Assembly: GCA_963170125.1 (NCBI GenBank)
Contig: CAUJFI010000025.1
Span: 29,484-93,483 of the forward strand
Length of the DNA stretch: 64,000 nt
DNA from: Deinococcota bacterium
Lineage (GTDB): Bacteria > Deinococcota > Deinococci > Deinococcales > Trueperaceae
Reading direction: 5' to 3'
How positions within the stretch are numbered: position 1 is the first letter of the stretch; every line of letters starts with the position of its first letter. This document shows positions 45,172 to 54,604 of this stretch, in pieces. The notes under the pieces are model-generated. The model was not told where the DNA came from. It saw nothing but the letters and a program-made list of their open reading frames with translations, and did not search any database. The position numbers were made by a program, and so were the translations under genes.

Positions 45172-47577
45172 TCACCCTAAAATGCACGTCGTAGGCGCCT
45201 GGAAGCTCATTAGGCGGTCCGCCCACGTGCAGGGGCCACCTAGAGGCGTGAGCATCGCCGTGCCGAGGCCGATGTCCGACCCTACGAACATCCCGACGGA
45301 GACTCCAACTTGCACAGCTGCGGAGGCGCCAGCCAGTGCCCCGCCCACGGCGAGACCGATGCTCCCGAAGATCACCACGCCAGTAACCATGTCGCACAGA
45401 CAGATGATCAGGGCGTCGCCGCTTTGGCTAGCACAGATCATGGCACCTGGAACGGCCAGGACCCCCGCGACGGTAAGGCTGATCTGCCATGGAACGAGGT
45501 ACTCGAGCGCAGCGTTCCCGTGGCCGCGGCTACCTATCCCGAGCGTTGTCCCCGTGGCGGGGTCGACGCGCCACCAACTGAAGGCCGTGCCGCTGGCGGC
45601 GTGGTCGTTAGCGTATATGACCACGTTGCCCGCGGCTAGGTCACGCTGCAAGGCCGGCAGCGCCGCGTCCGGAGCACCGGACCCTTGGAGTTCGGCCGCA
45701 TCGGACAGCACCGTCAGCGCGCCAGCGCCTTCCGCGAAGCTTGAGAACGCGCTGTCGACGCCTAGGGCGAAACGTTCGACGTACAGGCGCTCGACCATCG
45801 TGTCCCAGGCGCCGGCCAGCACGGCTCGACCCACGTCACTGACGACCCCAGACGGCCCAACCGTGAGGAAACGCCGACTGTTATGCAGGATGTCGACACC
45901 GAGTTCGCCGCTGACGTCCTCGCCGATCGTTAGCGCCTGCCTGATCGACACGACCGTCGGCGCCGCACGGTAACCGGCGCCGCCAGCTACGGGCGCGACC
46001 CCCTCGAAGAGCGCCATCAGCATGAGCTGGTCGCGCCCCTGCAGTCCGCTGACACCGTCGATCAGACCGCGGTCCGGGTCCTGTGCCAGCTTCAGGGTGG
46101 CGTCCAGGTAGCGCAGGCCCTGCCTGGCGGAGTCGTCCACGAGGTACTCGGTCGGCAACGATGCCCCCGTCACCATGAACTCCATGCTGCTCAATATCCC
46201 GTTCAGCAACACGCTCTCGTCGAGCAATTCCGGGCCGCCTTGCACGCGCGCCGCGCCTCCACGGCGGTCGAAGACGTAGCGGCGTTGCCTGTTCTCGGCT
46301 CCACCGGGCGCCACGTGGATGACGTCGACGAACTGGGCGGTCAACGCGAAGGGTTCCATGTCGGCCGGGGCGTCAGTCCCTAGGGCGCCGAGGAGTCCCG
46401 TGGCCTTGCCCATCTTGTTAGCTACCGTCTGGAACACCCCTGCCATGGCGCTGGCCGCGTCGGCGGGCGAGAGGAGGTTGCCCATGGTGTCGAACGCCAT
46501 GGCCCCTGGCGCCAGCACTCCGTTGAGCAGCGGGACGAAGAACGCGGTTTCCCTCAAGGTGGTCCCTAGGTCCTCGAGCGTGGCGTCCGCCGGCTGATCG
46601 AGTGGCGAGTTGGTCACCGCCAGGTTGATCCCGAACATGTTAGCGACGGGGCGCTCCCATGGCGTCATGATGTGTTCTTCGAAGAACTCGTTCCCGCGCT
46701 TACGCTCTATGCCAACCTCAACGCGCAGGCGGTGCTGGAGGCTCTCCGGTACAGCCGACTCGATGTACTCGTCTGCCACGACCAGCGGCGCTGGGAGGGC
46801 GCCGAATGCTGGGTGAATGGCGTCCCAGGCCGCGTCACCCAAGCGGTACTCCACCCAGGCGTACTCCATGGCCTCTGCCAGGAGCGCCGCGTGATCGTCG
46901 GAGGCGAGGACAACGCCGGCCGCAGCCAACGCTTCAAGTAGCGCGGCGCTGGCGGCTTGTGCCTCTAGGTACGGCGCCGTCTCCTCGAGTTCCACCGCAG
47001 CCAGGGCGCGACCGAACTCCTCCAAGTCCTCCACGCTCACGTCGGCAGCTTGCGCCAACGCGCTGACCTGGTCTGGCGACGAACGCTCGGGGGCGGCGAG
47101 CGGCTCGAGCACGCGCTCCAGCAGCCTCTCGCCGTCTGCCTCCGTCAGCGAACCAAGTGCGATGCGCGCGTCGTAGCCGGCATCTTCAAGGAGCGTAGCC
47201 AGCAAGAAGGAGAGGTCGAGCGCGTTGCCGGCGCGCGAGATGAACGTGGCTTCCGCGCCCCGCAAAAGGCCGCGGTAGAGCTCGAAGCGGTACTCGCTGG
47301 CCAGCAGCTCCTCGAGTTCTTGTGCGTCCATGAACGCGGCGTCCAGGCGCTGGGCGTCAAGGTCGATCCTGCTGCTGTCGACGCCGGCCAACGCCACCTC
47401 GAGCATGTTGCGCTGGCGCGCGAGTTCCCTAGCCGCCTCGCTAGTCAGTGCTCCCTGCGCCACTGCGCTCGGTGCCAGCGGCAGTGCGATGGCGATGGCA
47501 AGCACGCACGTAAGCAGGCGCCTGGCGCCCGCCACGAAGTCGGCGCACGGGCCTGACCTGCGCTGGAGCTGCCTCAT
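45172..47577 (-). CDS. Secreted protein with degenerate transglutaminase-like fold and C-terminal membrane helices
   Basis: This 801-residue protein has a signal peptide (LLTCVLAIAIALPLAPSAVAQ). Residues ~100-250 resemble a transglutaminase core: GNALDLSFLLATLLEDAGYD with the equivalent of R in DARIALGSL, and later EYAWVEYRLGDAAWDAIHPA. The usual catalytic Cys, His and Asp appear replaced (Asn, Tyr, His), so it is probably inactive. The C-terminal ~110 residues contain two to three membrane-spanning or Gly-rich hydrophobic segments with several cysteines. It overlaps the upstream gene by four bases (ATGA). It is likely a membrane-tethered partner of the VWA protein; no function is known. Confidence 0.7.
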   Translation of the reverse strand: MRQLQRRSGPCADFVAGARRLLTCVLAIAIALPLAPSAVAQGALTSEAARELARQRNMLEVALAGVDSSRIDLDAQRLDAAFMDAQELEELLASEYRFELYRGLLRGAEATFISRAGNALDLSFLLATLLEDAGYDARIALGSLTEADGERLLERVLEPLAAPERSSPDQVSALAQAADVSVEDLEEFGRALAAVELEETAPYLEAQAASAALLEALAAAGVVLASDDHAALLAEAMEYAWVEYRLGDAAWDAIHPAFGALPAPLVVADEYIESAVPESLQHRLRVEVGIERKRGNEFFEEHIMTPWERPVANMFGINLAVTNSPLDQPADATLEDLGTTLRETAFFVPLLNGVLAPGAMAFDTMGNLLSPADAASAMAGVFQTVANKMGKATGLLGALGTDAPADMEPFALTAQFVDVIHVAPGGAENRQRRYVFDRRGGAARVQGGPELLDESVLLNGILSSMEFMVTGASLPTEYLVDDSARQGLRYLDATLKLAQDPDRGLIDGVSGLQGRDQLMLMALFEGVAPVAGGAGYRAAPTVVSIRQALTIGEDVSGELGVDILHNSRRFLTVGPSGVVSDVGRAVLAGAWDTMVERLYVERFALGVDSAFSSFAEGAGALTVLSDAAELQGSGAPDAALPALQRDLAAGNVVIYANDHAASGTAFSWWRVDPATGTTLGIGSRGHGNAALEYLVPWQISLTVAGVLAVPGAMICASQSGDALIICLCDMVTGVVIFGSIGLAVGGALAGASAAVQVGVSVGMFVGSDIGLGTAMLTPLGGPCTWADRLMSFQAPTTCILG

Positions 47578-48194
47578 AGCCCGAAAGCCGCGAGCGGCAG
47601 GTACTCGCCGACGCGGTCAGCGTACGGCGCTACCAAGGTCACGTTCGCTTCTGGCACGTCGACGGTGCCGGACGCCGTGCTCTCCTCGACCTCCCCGGCC
47701 GCCAGGGCCGAGAGGTTGACGAACGCGGGCGTTCGGCCAGTGGCCTGCAGGACGGCGCCGCGCACCCAGGCGTACTCGTCGAGGGAGAAGTTCGCGTCGT
47801 TGAGGGCCTTCACTTGCAGCTCCTTGGCCGCCACGACTAGTCGGATGATGTCGGCGTACGCGTCGATCACCTGGCGGATACCCGGGTTGCCGTCCTTGAG
47901 GCTGGCGTACTTCTCCTCCAACGCGCTAGCCTTGCCCTTGAGGCCGGTCATGACGCTGCCCGTTACTTGCAGGTAGCGCTCGACGTGGCTTGCCTGCAAC
48001 AGACCCCCTGCCGGGACGGAGAAGGTGCGCTTGTTGCTCACCTGGCGGTCCAGTTCGGCGAGCTTAGGGAGCTCCATGCCCGCCTTGACGGTGTTGGTCA
48101 ACGGCCTGATCACGTAGAAGTAGGCTGCGCCGCCGCCAACCACGAGGACGGCGGCGGCCACGATCAAGCAGCCGATCACGAACTTCTTCTTCAT
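47574..48194 (-). CDS. Single-pass membrane protein of the envelope operon
   Basis: This 206-residue protein has a basic start and one N-terminal helix (VIGCLIVAAAVLVVGGGAAYFYV). A ~170-residue domain follows, outside the membrane and mainly helical (LKGKASALEEKYASLKDG, then YADIIRLVVAAKELQVKAL), and ends with EANVTLVAPYADRVGEYLPL. I do not recognise a family. It overlaps both neighbours by four bases, so translation is coupled across the first three genes of the operon. Confidence 0.65.
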   Translation of the reverse strand: MKKKFVIGCLIVAAAVLVVGGGAAYFYVIRPLTNTVKAGMELPKLAELDRQVSNKRTFSVPAGGLLQASHVERYLQVTGSVMTGLKGKASALEEKYASLKDGNPGIRQVIDAYADIIRLVVAAKELQVKALNDANFSLDEYAWVRGAVLQATGRTPAFVNLSALAAGEVEESTASGTVDVPEANVTLVAPYADRVGEYLPLAAFGL

Positions 48195-48388
48195 CGACTC
48201 TCCTCCTGCGCGTGCTTCTCTGGGGCCGCGACCTCGTCGAGGCTAGCCAAGTACTCGATAAGCGCCTCGGTGGCCTTGAACTCGTGGACCGAGCCATCGC
48301 TGACGTCGCGCAGGGTCGCATGCCAGTTGGCCTGCGTTCCCGGCTCGCGCCAGACCTTGAGTAAGAACCTATGACTGGTGTCGGTCAC
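48191..48388 (-). CDS. Small hypothetical protein, first gene of the envelope operon
   Basis: This 65-residue, probably cytoplasmic protein contains FLLKVWREPGTQANWHATLR and VHEFKATEALIEYLASL. This pattern of a short beta-sheet with WR..G....W....RD resembles small uncharacterised proteins next to regulators in other bacteria. It starts with GTG 48388, with GAGAGG upstream. It overlaps the next gene by four bases. No function is proposed. Confidence 0.6.
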   Translation of the reverse strand: MTDTSHRFLLKVWREPGTQANWHATLRDVSDGSVHEFKATEALIEYLASLDEVAAPEKHAQEESR

Positions 48389-48500
48389 GCTGCACCTCTC
48401 GCCGCGCTACGGCATCTGGCGTTGCCGCCCTTGCTTTCTGCGCGGCCCGGCCTCGTTGCGGCTGGGCACCCGTTGCGGTTGTGAGCAGACTAGTAGGTCC

Positions 48501-48519
48501 GGTGTCAACGAGGTGTCAA
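48501..48519 (-). repeat. Direct repeats upstream of the envelope operon, candidate SARP site
   Basis: GGTGTCAA occurs at 48501-48508 and again at 48512-48519, eleven bases apart, one helical turn. On the minus strand each copy contains a TTGACA -35 element. TAGTCT (48487-48492) is a possible -10 box at a poor distance, as at SARP-dependent promoters. The SARP-type gene ends 22 bases away. Confidence 0.5.
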
Positions 48520-48540
48520 AGTCCGGAGCACGTGCTCGCG

Positions 48541-51123
48541 CTACTCCAGCGGCTGGAGCCAGGCTGCAGGCTGTTCAAGCAGCGAGGCGGCCATGGCGCG
48601 AGGGAGACCAGCTCCCTGTTCCTTCAGCTCGCTCACTACGGCTGGCGGCGGGGCCGGGGGCGGCCAGCCCGCTGGGGTGTCCGACTCGAGCAACCAGGCG
48701 AGGTAGCGGGCCTTCGGGCGTTCGACGATCATGACCTCGGCCTGCTCGGCTTGGGGTTGTCCGCTCGCGTGGGAGTGGCTGGCGCGGACGAGGCCAGCGT
48801 CCACGAGGCGGTCGCGCGCTTCCAGCCCCGCGCGCTTCAACGCCGCACCGGCCCCCATGAGCAATGCGAGCCGCATGCGGGCGACGTCGCGCACGAGGCG
48901 CTGGTGCGCGCTCTTCAGCTCCGCCTCGTCGACCAGGGCGAGTTGCGCCTGCGCGGTGGCGATATCGCCGGTCCAGAGCGCCAGCTCGAGCCTCAGCCAC
49001 GGCGCGACGTCAGTGAGCCGCGCGGTGTCCAGGTCTAGGATCGCTTGCTCGAGGCGCGGCGTGACGCTCGGGTCGAGGCGCGCCTCGGCCGCCAATAGTT
49101 GCGCCGTGAGCGCGAGCCGCTTGCGCTCATCACCCAAAGAAGTCGCGAGGTCAAGGCCGGCGTTAAGGGCGTCTATCGCGCCGGGCAGGTCGCCGCAGAG
49201 GCGCAAGATCTCGCTGCGTTGCTCTGACACGCGCATGCTCAGGCGCCGATCCGCCAGCTCGTGCGCCAGGACCTCGACCTCAGCCATGGTGTTCCACGCG
49301 GGCCCAAGTTGACCTTGCCGGCCGTAGACGACGGCCAGGTTGATGAGCAGTTCCGCCTCGCGCCCGACCGCGTTGGCGCGCCGCGCGACGGTGATCCCCT
49401 CCCTGAAGTGACGCTCTGCGCGCGGGTAATCACCGAAGCGCTCGGCGCTGGCCGCGAGGTTGTTGAGGGTCGCGCTCACGTCGAGATGCTGCGAGTGGCG
49501 TCTCGCCAGCGTCAGGGCCTCGTCGAAGTGGTGGTAAGACTCGTCCAGCCGTCCGCGCATGGCGTTGATGCTGCCGAGGTTGTTGTGCGCACGGTAACGC
49601 TCGACGTCGTCAGCGCCGCTCAGGCTGGCCGCGAAGGCGGCGGCGGCTCCGTCAAGGTCGCCCGCGTAGAAGTGCGCCGCCCCGACCGCGTTCCTTGCGC
49701 GCGCGACCAGGCCGTCATCTCGTATGCGCAGCGCCGTCTCCAAGGCCTTGAGTGCCTCCTCGAGCGCCTCACCCACGCGACCGCGGGCGAGCAGCAGGCG
49801 GGTACGCCTGACGTTGCACTCTGCCAGCGCGGCGTCGCTCTGAAGTTCCCATGCCAGCCGCTCTGCCTCCTCGAGGAAGTCGGCTTGCGCAGCGACGTTC
49901 ATGCGGCTGGCCGCGTTGCGCTCGAGCAGCAGGACGGCCTCGAGGCGCAGCGCCGGTTCGCTTGGCGCCGCCCACAGCGTGAGGAACGCGAGTTCGTCGG
50001 CGACCTGCGCTTGCGAACGCTCCACGGCCGCCTTGGCGCCTGCGAGCGCCCGGCTGGCCGCCTCCTCTCGCTCACCAGCAGCCAGGAGGTGGCGCGCCAA
50101 CACGCCCTGGTCGGCGGTCACGTCGTTGCGCAGCACCGCCACGATCCGTTCACTGAAAAGGCGCCTAAGCGGGGCAGTGAGGCTAGTCAGGATGGCGGCG
50201 CGCTGCTCGGGGTTCAGTCCCAGGTGCTCGTCGATGAGCCCGCGCTCAGCCAAGCGGGCGAGGTCGGCGACCAGCTCGAACGCTGGCCGCTCGAGCACGG
50301 CCGCGAGGCCGTCCACGCGCAGCGCGCCGCGCGCCACAGCGACTGCCTGCAAGGCGCGGAGGTCGGGGTCGCTGAGGGCCGTCAGCGTCCCGCGCAGGCC
50401 GAGCGGTTCGCGGCGTTCTATGCGGCGCGCCAGCTCCTGCGTCTCGCCGCTCGGTTCAGCGCCGACCTCTGCCGCCAGGCGTTCACTGAAGGCAGCGTAG
50501 CCCGCTAGCGCCGCGTCGGCTGACCCCGAGACGTACGCGAGGCGCATGGCTGAGCGCTGCAGTTCCTCGTCGTACGGGTCGTGCGCCTGCGCGTGCATGG
50601 TGAGCTCGAGTGCCCGCTTCACCTCCCCGAGACCTTCTAGCTGGGCGGCGCGATGGGCTAACGCGCGTCGCACCAGGTCTGCGCTACTCGCGCGCTCGCG
50701 GGCCAGCCATTCGAGGTACTCGCTCGGGAGCCGCGTTCCGAAGCCCGCCAACAACTCGGTCCCGTCAAGGCCGTCAACGAGTTCTGCCAGTTCGAGCTCG
50801 TCCGCATGTCGTAGTCGGCCGACGTCGGTAACGGCGCGCACGCTGACGCGCGCCACGCCGTCATCCAGCCACTCGTCAGCGCCAGGCAGCGACCTGAGCG
50901 TATATAGCGCTTGGCGCACGTTCGCTAGCCGCTCGGGGCCCCACAACAGGGCGGCGAGCTCCTCGCGTTGCACGGCCCCTTGCGCGACGGCGAGGTAAGC
51001 AAGCAAGGCGGCGGCCTTGTGGGAGGTCGGCTCGACAGCCACGCCCGCGTGTGAGAAACGCACCTCCCCCCACAACTGCGCTTCGAGCGGCCGTACGCTG
51101 CTCAGCCCTTCAACTTCCGTCAA
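48541..51123 (-). CDS. SARP/BTAD-type transcriptional regulator with TPR tail
   Basis: This ~860-residue protein begins with a winged-helix-like region ([20 protein letters not shown], then [20 protein letters not shown]). A BTAD domain follows (residues ~90-240, with [20 protein letters not shown]), then a long array of helical TPR-like repeats (e.g. [40 protein letters not shown]). No NB-ARC P-loop is seen. The start is TTG 51123, overlapping the tdk stop (TTGA) with GAGGTG upstream. It is probably an activator of nearby genes, with the four-gene envelope operon the first candidate. Confidence 0.75.
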   Translation of the reverse strand: MTEVEGLSSVRPLEAQLWGEVRFSHAGVAVEPTSHKAAALLAYLAVAQGAVQREELAALLWGPERLANVRQALYTLRSLPGADEWLDDGVARVSVRAVTDVGRLRHADELELAELVDGLDGTELLAGFGTRLPSEYLEWLARERASSADLVRRALAHRAAQLEGLGEVKRALELTMHAQAHDPYDEELQRSAMRLAYVSGSADAALAGYAAFSERLAAEVGAEPSGETQELARRIERREPLGLRGTLTALSDPDLRALQAVAVARGALRVDGLAAVLERPAFELVADLARLAERGLIDEHLGLNPEQRAAILTSLTAPLRRLFSERIVAVLRNDVTADQGVLARHLLAAGEREEAASRALAGAKAAVERSQAQVADELAFLTLWAAPSEPALRLEAVLLLERNAASRMNVAAQADFLEEAERLAWELQSDAALAECNVRRTRLLLARGRVGEALEEALKALETALRIRDDGLVARARNAVGAAHFYAGDLDGAAAAFAASLSGADDVERYRAHNNLGSINAMRGRLDESYHHFDEALTLARRHSQHLDVSATLNNLAASAERFGDYPRAERHFREGITVARRANAVGREAELLINLAVVYGRQGQLGPAWNTMAEVEVLAHELADRRLSMRVSEQRSEILRLCGDLPGAIDALNAGLDLATSLGDERKRLALTAQLLAAEARLDPSVTPRLEQAILDLDTARLTDVAPWLRLELALWTGDIATAQAQLALVDEAELKSAHQRLVRDVARMRLALLMGAGAALKRAGLEARDRLVDAGLVRASHSHASGQPQAEQAEVMIVERPKARYLAWLLESDTPAGWPPPAPPPAVVSELKEQGAGLPRAMAASLLEQPAAWLQPLE

Positions 51124-51749
51124 CCACGCACCTCGGCCCCCTGCTCCAGGAACAGTGGGGCTTCGCGTAGACCCCTCAACACCACGTGGCATGAGCGGCA
51201 GCGCGGTTCGTAGCTCTCGGCGGCGCCAACGAAGACAGTCGGGTCGTCGTAGTGCGCTGGCCGGCCATGAATGAGGCGCTGCGTGCGCGTCGCCGCCTGC
51301 CCGCAACGGCAGATGGCCGTTAGCTTCTCGACGACCTCCGCTCGGGTGATGAGTTCTGGCATGGCGCCGAACGGCTCGCCCCTGAAGTCCATGTCGAGCC
51401 CGGCCACGATCACGCGCCTGCCTGAGTCGGCTAATCGTTCGACGACGGCCACGACTTCGGCGTCGAGGAACTGCGCCTCGTCGACGGCCACCACCTGGGT
51501 CTCCTTGTTGAGGCGCGCGAGCAGCTCGCCAGCGCTTGCCACCAGCTCCGCTTCGAGGGTTCGGCCTGCATGCGATGCAACGGCCAACTTGGCGTAGCGA
51601 TCGTCTATGGCGTGCTTGAAGACCTGCACCTTCTGCTGTGCGATCACGGCGCGAGTTACGCGCCGGATGAGCTCTTCGCTCTTACCGGAGAACATGGGAC
51701 CTGTGATGACTTCTATCCAACCTCCGGAGAAACCGTGACCAAGCAACAT
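51120..51749 (-). CDS. tdk: Thymidine kinase
   Basis: This ~209-residue type II thymidine kinase has P-loop GPMFSGKS near residue 17. The [11 protein letters not shown] segment and four zinc-binding cysteines (CRCG and CRSC) are present, as is the substrate lasso region. It phosphorylates thymidine for DNA synthesis. ATG 51749 is preferred because TACCAT (51757-51762) lies 7 bases upstream; ATG 51758 overlaps that box. The stop overlaps the TTG of the SARP-type regulator, so the two are translated together, an odd pairing. Confidence 0.93.
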   Translation of the reverse strand: MLLGHGFSGGWIEVITGPMFSGKSEELIRRVTRAVIAQQKVQVFKHAIDDRYAKLAVASHAGRTLEAELVASAGELLARLNKETQVVAVDEAQFLDAEVVAVVERLADSGRRVIVAGLDMDFRGEPFGAMPELITRAEVVEKLTAICRCGQAATRTQRLIHGRPAHYDDPTVFVGAAESYEPRCRSCHVVLRGLREAPLFLEQGAEVRG

Positions 51750-51857
51750 GGGGCCCATGGTATCGCCCGAGGGCGAGGTGAGGGCCGGGGTGAGGCGCCG
51801 TCACGCAGCGGTCCACGTTGGCCCGAACGCGGGTGCTACGCTGCTTGGGTGGAGCGC

Positions 51858-52430
51858 ATGCACGGTACAACTATCGTCGCAGTCAACAAGGACGGCATCA
51901 CCGCCATCGCTGGCGACGGGCAAGTGACGATGGGTGAGACCATCGTCAAACGTGGCGCCGTGAAGGTCAGGGCGCTAGCGGAGGGCGACATCCTCGCGGG
52001 TTTCGCAGGCACGGTCAGCGACGCCTTCACTCTCATCGAGAAGTACGAGGGCTACCTCGACCAGTACCGCGGCAACTTGCTTAGAGCGGCAGTGGAGACG
52101 GTCAAGGAGTGGCGCACGGACCGCGCCTTACGCAACCTCGAGGCTCTCTTGATCGTGGCAGACGCGGAGCAGATCCTCACCCTCTCCGGCATGGGCGACG
52201 TCATCGCCCCCGATGACCCCGTCGCTGCCGTCGGCTCCGGCGGACCGTACGCCCAAGCAGCTGCCTTGGCGCTCTTGCGGCATACCGCGCTCAGCGCGGA
52301 GGAGATAGCGCGGGCCGCCATCGGCATAGCAGCAGAGATAGACATCTATACGAGTGGCAACGCCACCGTGCTCACGGTCGGCGGTCCCGCTGACGAGCCT
52401 GGCGCCGACGAGAGCGAGGAACCTGCGTGA
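51858..52430 (+). CDS. hslV: HslV (ClpQ) peptidase of the HslUV protease
   Basis: This ~190-residue beta-type proteasome-like subunit has TTIVAV with catalytic Thr4, after processing of a short propeptide. GDGQVTMG, the FAGTVSDAFTLIEKYEGYL region, WRTDRALRNLEALL and GSGGPYAQAAALALL are all conserved. Twelve HslV subunits pair with HslU to degrade proteins. An in-frame GTG at 51849 has TACGCT 6 bases upstream and could be a leaderless start adding three residues; ATG 51858 is used here. The gene overlaps hslU by four bases (GTGA). Confidence 0.93.
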   Translation: MHGTTIVAVNKDGITAIAGDGQVTMGETIVKRGAVKVRALAEGDILAGFAGTVSDAFTLIEKYEGYLDQYRGNLLRAAVETVKEWRTDRALRNLEALLIVADAEQILTLSGMGDVIAPDDPVAAVGSGGPYAQAAALALLRHTALSAEEIARAAIGIAAEIDIYTSGNATVLTVGGPADEPGADESEEPA

Positions 52431-53731
52431 GCGACGAACTGACCAGGCGCCTGACTGACCTGACGCCAGTAGAGATAGTCACGGAACTCGACCGCCACAT
52501 CATCGGGCAGAACAAGGCCAAACGCATGGTGGCGGTGGCGTTGCGCAATCACTACCGCCGCAAGCGCCTCCCCGACGACGTTCAGAGCGAAGTGACACCC
52601 AAGAACATCATGCTCATCGGCCCAACCGGCGTCGGCAAGACCGAGATCGCGCGTCGCCTCGCGAAGCTAGCGCGCGCACCGTTCCTCAAGGTCGAGGCGA
52701 CGAAGTTCACGGAAGTCGGTTACGTGGGCCGCGACGTCGACTCCATCGTCCGCGACCTCGTGCGCGCCTCCGCCGTCATGGTCGAGGAGGAGAAGAAGGC
52801 CGAAGTCATGGCGCAAGCGCGCCGCGAGGCCGAGGAGCGGCTCCTTGACGTACTCATCCCCGGCGGTTCTGAGGACAGCCGCGAGCGCATGCGGCAACTG
52901 CTGCGCGCGGGCGATCTGGAGGAGCGCACGGTAGAGATCGAGGTCGCTTCCGAACAGCCGGCCAGCCTGCCGATGCCGGGCATGGAGGAGGCCGGCATCA
53001 ACCTCCAGGAGATGTTCAAGCGCTTCATGCCGGAGCAGAAAGTGCGCCGCAAGGTCAGCGTGCGCGACGGGAGGCGCCTGCTCGAGAACGAGGAAGCAGA
53101 GCGTCTCATCGACCATGACGCCGTTACCCGCGAGGCGGTCGACCGCGCGGAATCGCTCGGCATCGTGTTCATCGACGAGATCGACAAGATCGCGCGCGAC
53201 GACCGCATGGGAGGGTCGGACGTGTCGGGTGAGGGCGTGCAGCGCGACCTGCTGCCCATCGTCGAGGGCACCCAGGTCAACACGCGTTACGGGCCGGTGA
53301 GCACCGACCACGTGCTCTTCATCGCCGCTGGCGCCTTCACGGTCTCGAAGCCGAGCGACCTCATCCCCGAGTTGCAGGGCCGCTTCCCTATCCGCGTCGA
53401 ACTCGACGAGTTGAGCGCTGGCGACTTCCAGCGCATCCTCACCCAGCCGCGCTTCGCGCTCACCAAGCAGTACACGGACTTGCTGGCCGTCGACGGCACG
53501 CATGTGCGCTTCGACGAGTCCGGCATCGTGGCGTTGGCCGAGTACGCGGAGCGCGTGAACCGCGAGGTGGAGGACATCGGCGCGCGCAGGCTGCACACCA
53601 TCATCGAGACGGTGTTGGAGGACATCGCGTTCGGCACCGACCTAGGTGTCGTGGTGATCGACAAGGCCATGGTCGACAAGAAGCTCGCGGACGTGGTGTC
53701 CGACGAGGACCTCAGCCGTTACGTTCTGTAG
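52427..53731 (+). CDS. hslU: HslU (ClpY) AAA+ unfoldase of the HslUV protease
   Basis: This 434-residue AAA+ ATPase shows P-loop GPTGVGKT (residues 65-72), the EVGYVGRDVDSIVRDL region, the I-domain with a coiled acidic stretch (~90-220), Walker B FIDEIDKIA, and the GEGVQRDLLPIVEG sensor region. It unfolds substrates for HslV. GTG 52427 overlaps hslV, the standard hslVU layout. HslUV is not found in all Deinococcota, so its presence helps place the lineage. Confidence 0.95.
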   Translation: MSDELTRRLTDLTPVEIVTELDRHIIGQNKAKRMVAVALRNHYRRKRLPDDVQSEVTPKNIMLIGPTGVGKTEIARRLAKLARAPFLKVEATKFTEVGYVGRDVDSIVRDLVRASAVMVEEEKKAEVMAQARREAEERLLDVLIPGGSEDSRERMRQLLRAGDLEERTVEIEVASEQPASLPMPGMEEAGINLQEMFKRFMPEQKVRRKVSVRDGRRLLENEEAERLIDHDAVTREAVDRAESLGIVFIDEIDKIARDDRMGGSDVSGEGVQRDLLPIVEGTQVNTRYGPVSTDHVLFIAAGAFTVSKPSDLIPELQGRFPIRVELDELSAGDFQRILTQPRFALTKQYTDLLAVDGTHVRFDESGIVALAEYAERVNREVEDIGARRLHTIIETVLEDIAFGTDLGVVVIDKAMVDKKLADVVSDEDLSRYVL

Positions 53732-53743
53732 CGCGCGTTTGCT

Positions 53744-54604
53744 TCACTCGTCCCAGAAGCGTAGTTGGTCGGCCTCGAAGGTCGGGTCGCCTAGCTTGGC
53801 GAAGGCCATGAGGCCGTCTAGGTCTGGTCGTTCGAGGTAGTAGCGGAAGTTCTCCAAGTAGCGCTGGACGCTCTCCGGAGGCAGGTCGAGCTTCCGAGCT
53901 TCGACGGCCGCGACCTTGGCGAGTTCACCTAGGCCGCGCCAGCGCGACTCCCTGAAGCGCTGGACCAGCCCAGCGGAGGGCTTGCGGTCGTCTGGCGCGG
54001 CCCACACCGCGAACGTGAACGGTAGCTTCGTGAGGCGGTACCAGGCCTCTCCAAGGTCCGTGACGAACAGTTCCGGACGTAGCTTGCTCGGTCCCGTCAT
54101 GCCGCGCCCCTGCGGCCCAGCCCCCGCAGGTGGCAGGTGCCGCAGCGCCTCACGAAGAGCTGCGTCGCCGATGAGCAGCGCGCCAGCGGCTCCGTTAGCA
54201 AGCAGCTCGTCTAGGTTGCCGCTAGTCGGCGCAAGCTCACAATCGATGCCGTCGGCAGCGAGTAGCACGCGCAGCAGCTCGACGCTGGTCGCGCTGGCGT
54301 TAGTTACCGCGATGCGTTGACCCGTGAGCTCACGCCACGGCTTGAGGTGGAAGAGCATGACGCTGTAGACGGAGCCGAGGGTGGCGATGGAGAAGTCAGC
54401 GAGGGCACGGTACTCGTGACGGTGGCGGATGAACTCGATCGACGAAACCAAGGTCAAGTCGATCTCGCGGCGCGCAAGTGCGGCGTTCAGCTCGCTCGGC
54501 ACGCCGTATACGTAGCTCGTGTTCTCCGCCCCCGTGGCCGTCAGTCCCCAGTGCAGCGGGGCGACGTTGGTGTAAGACACTATGCCGAGGCGCTCGCGCC
54601 TCAC
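53744..54604 (-). CDS. mqnA: Chorismate dehydratase MqnA (futalosine menaquinone pathway)
   Basis: This 286-residue protein contains IVSYTNVAPLHWGL and ALARREIDLTLVSSIEFIRH, then VTNASATSVELLRVLLAADG, LLIGDAAL and LGEAWYRLTKLPFTFAVWAA. This is the MqnA/MqnD solute-binding-like fold, with the GDAAL and WYRLTKLPF segments typical of MqnA. It dehydrates chorismate to 3-enolpyruvyl-benzoate, the first futalosine step. The start GTG 54604 overlaps the mqnE stop (GTGA). Confidence 0.9.
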   Translation of the reverse strand: MRRERLGIVSYTNVAPLHWGLTATGAENTSYVYGVPSELNAALARREIDLTLVSSIEFIRHRHEYRALADFSIATLGSVYSVMLFHLKPWRELTGQRIAVTNASATSVELLRVLLAADGIDCELAPTSGNLDELLANGAAGALLIGDAALREALRHLPPAGAGPQGRGMTGPSKLRPELFVTDLGEAWYRLTKLPFTFAVWAAPDDRKPSAGLVQRFRESRWRGLGELAKVAAVEARKLDLPPESVQRYLENFRYYLERPDLDGLMAFAKLGDPTFEADQLRFWDE

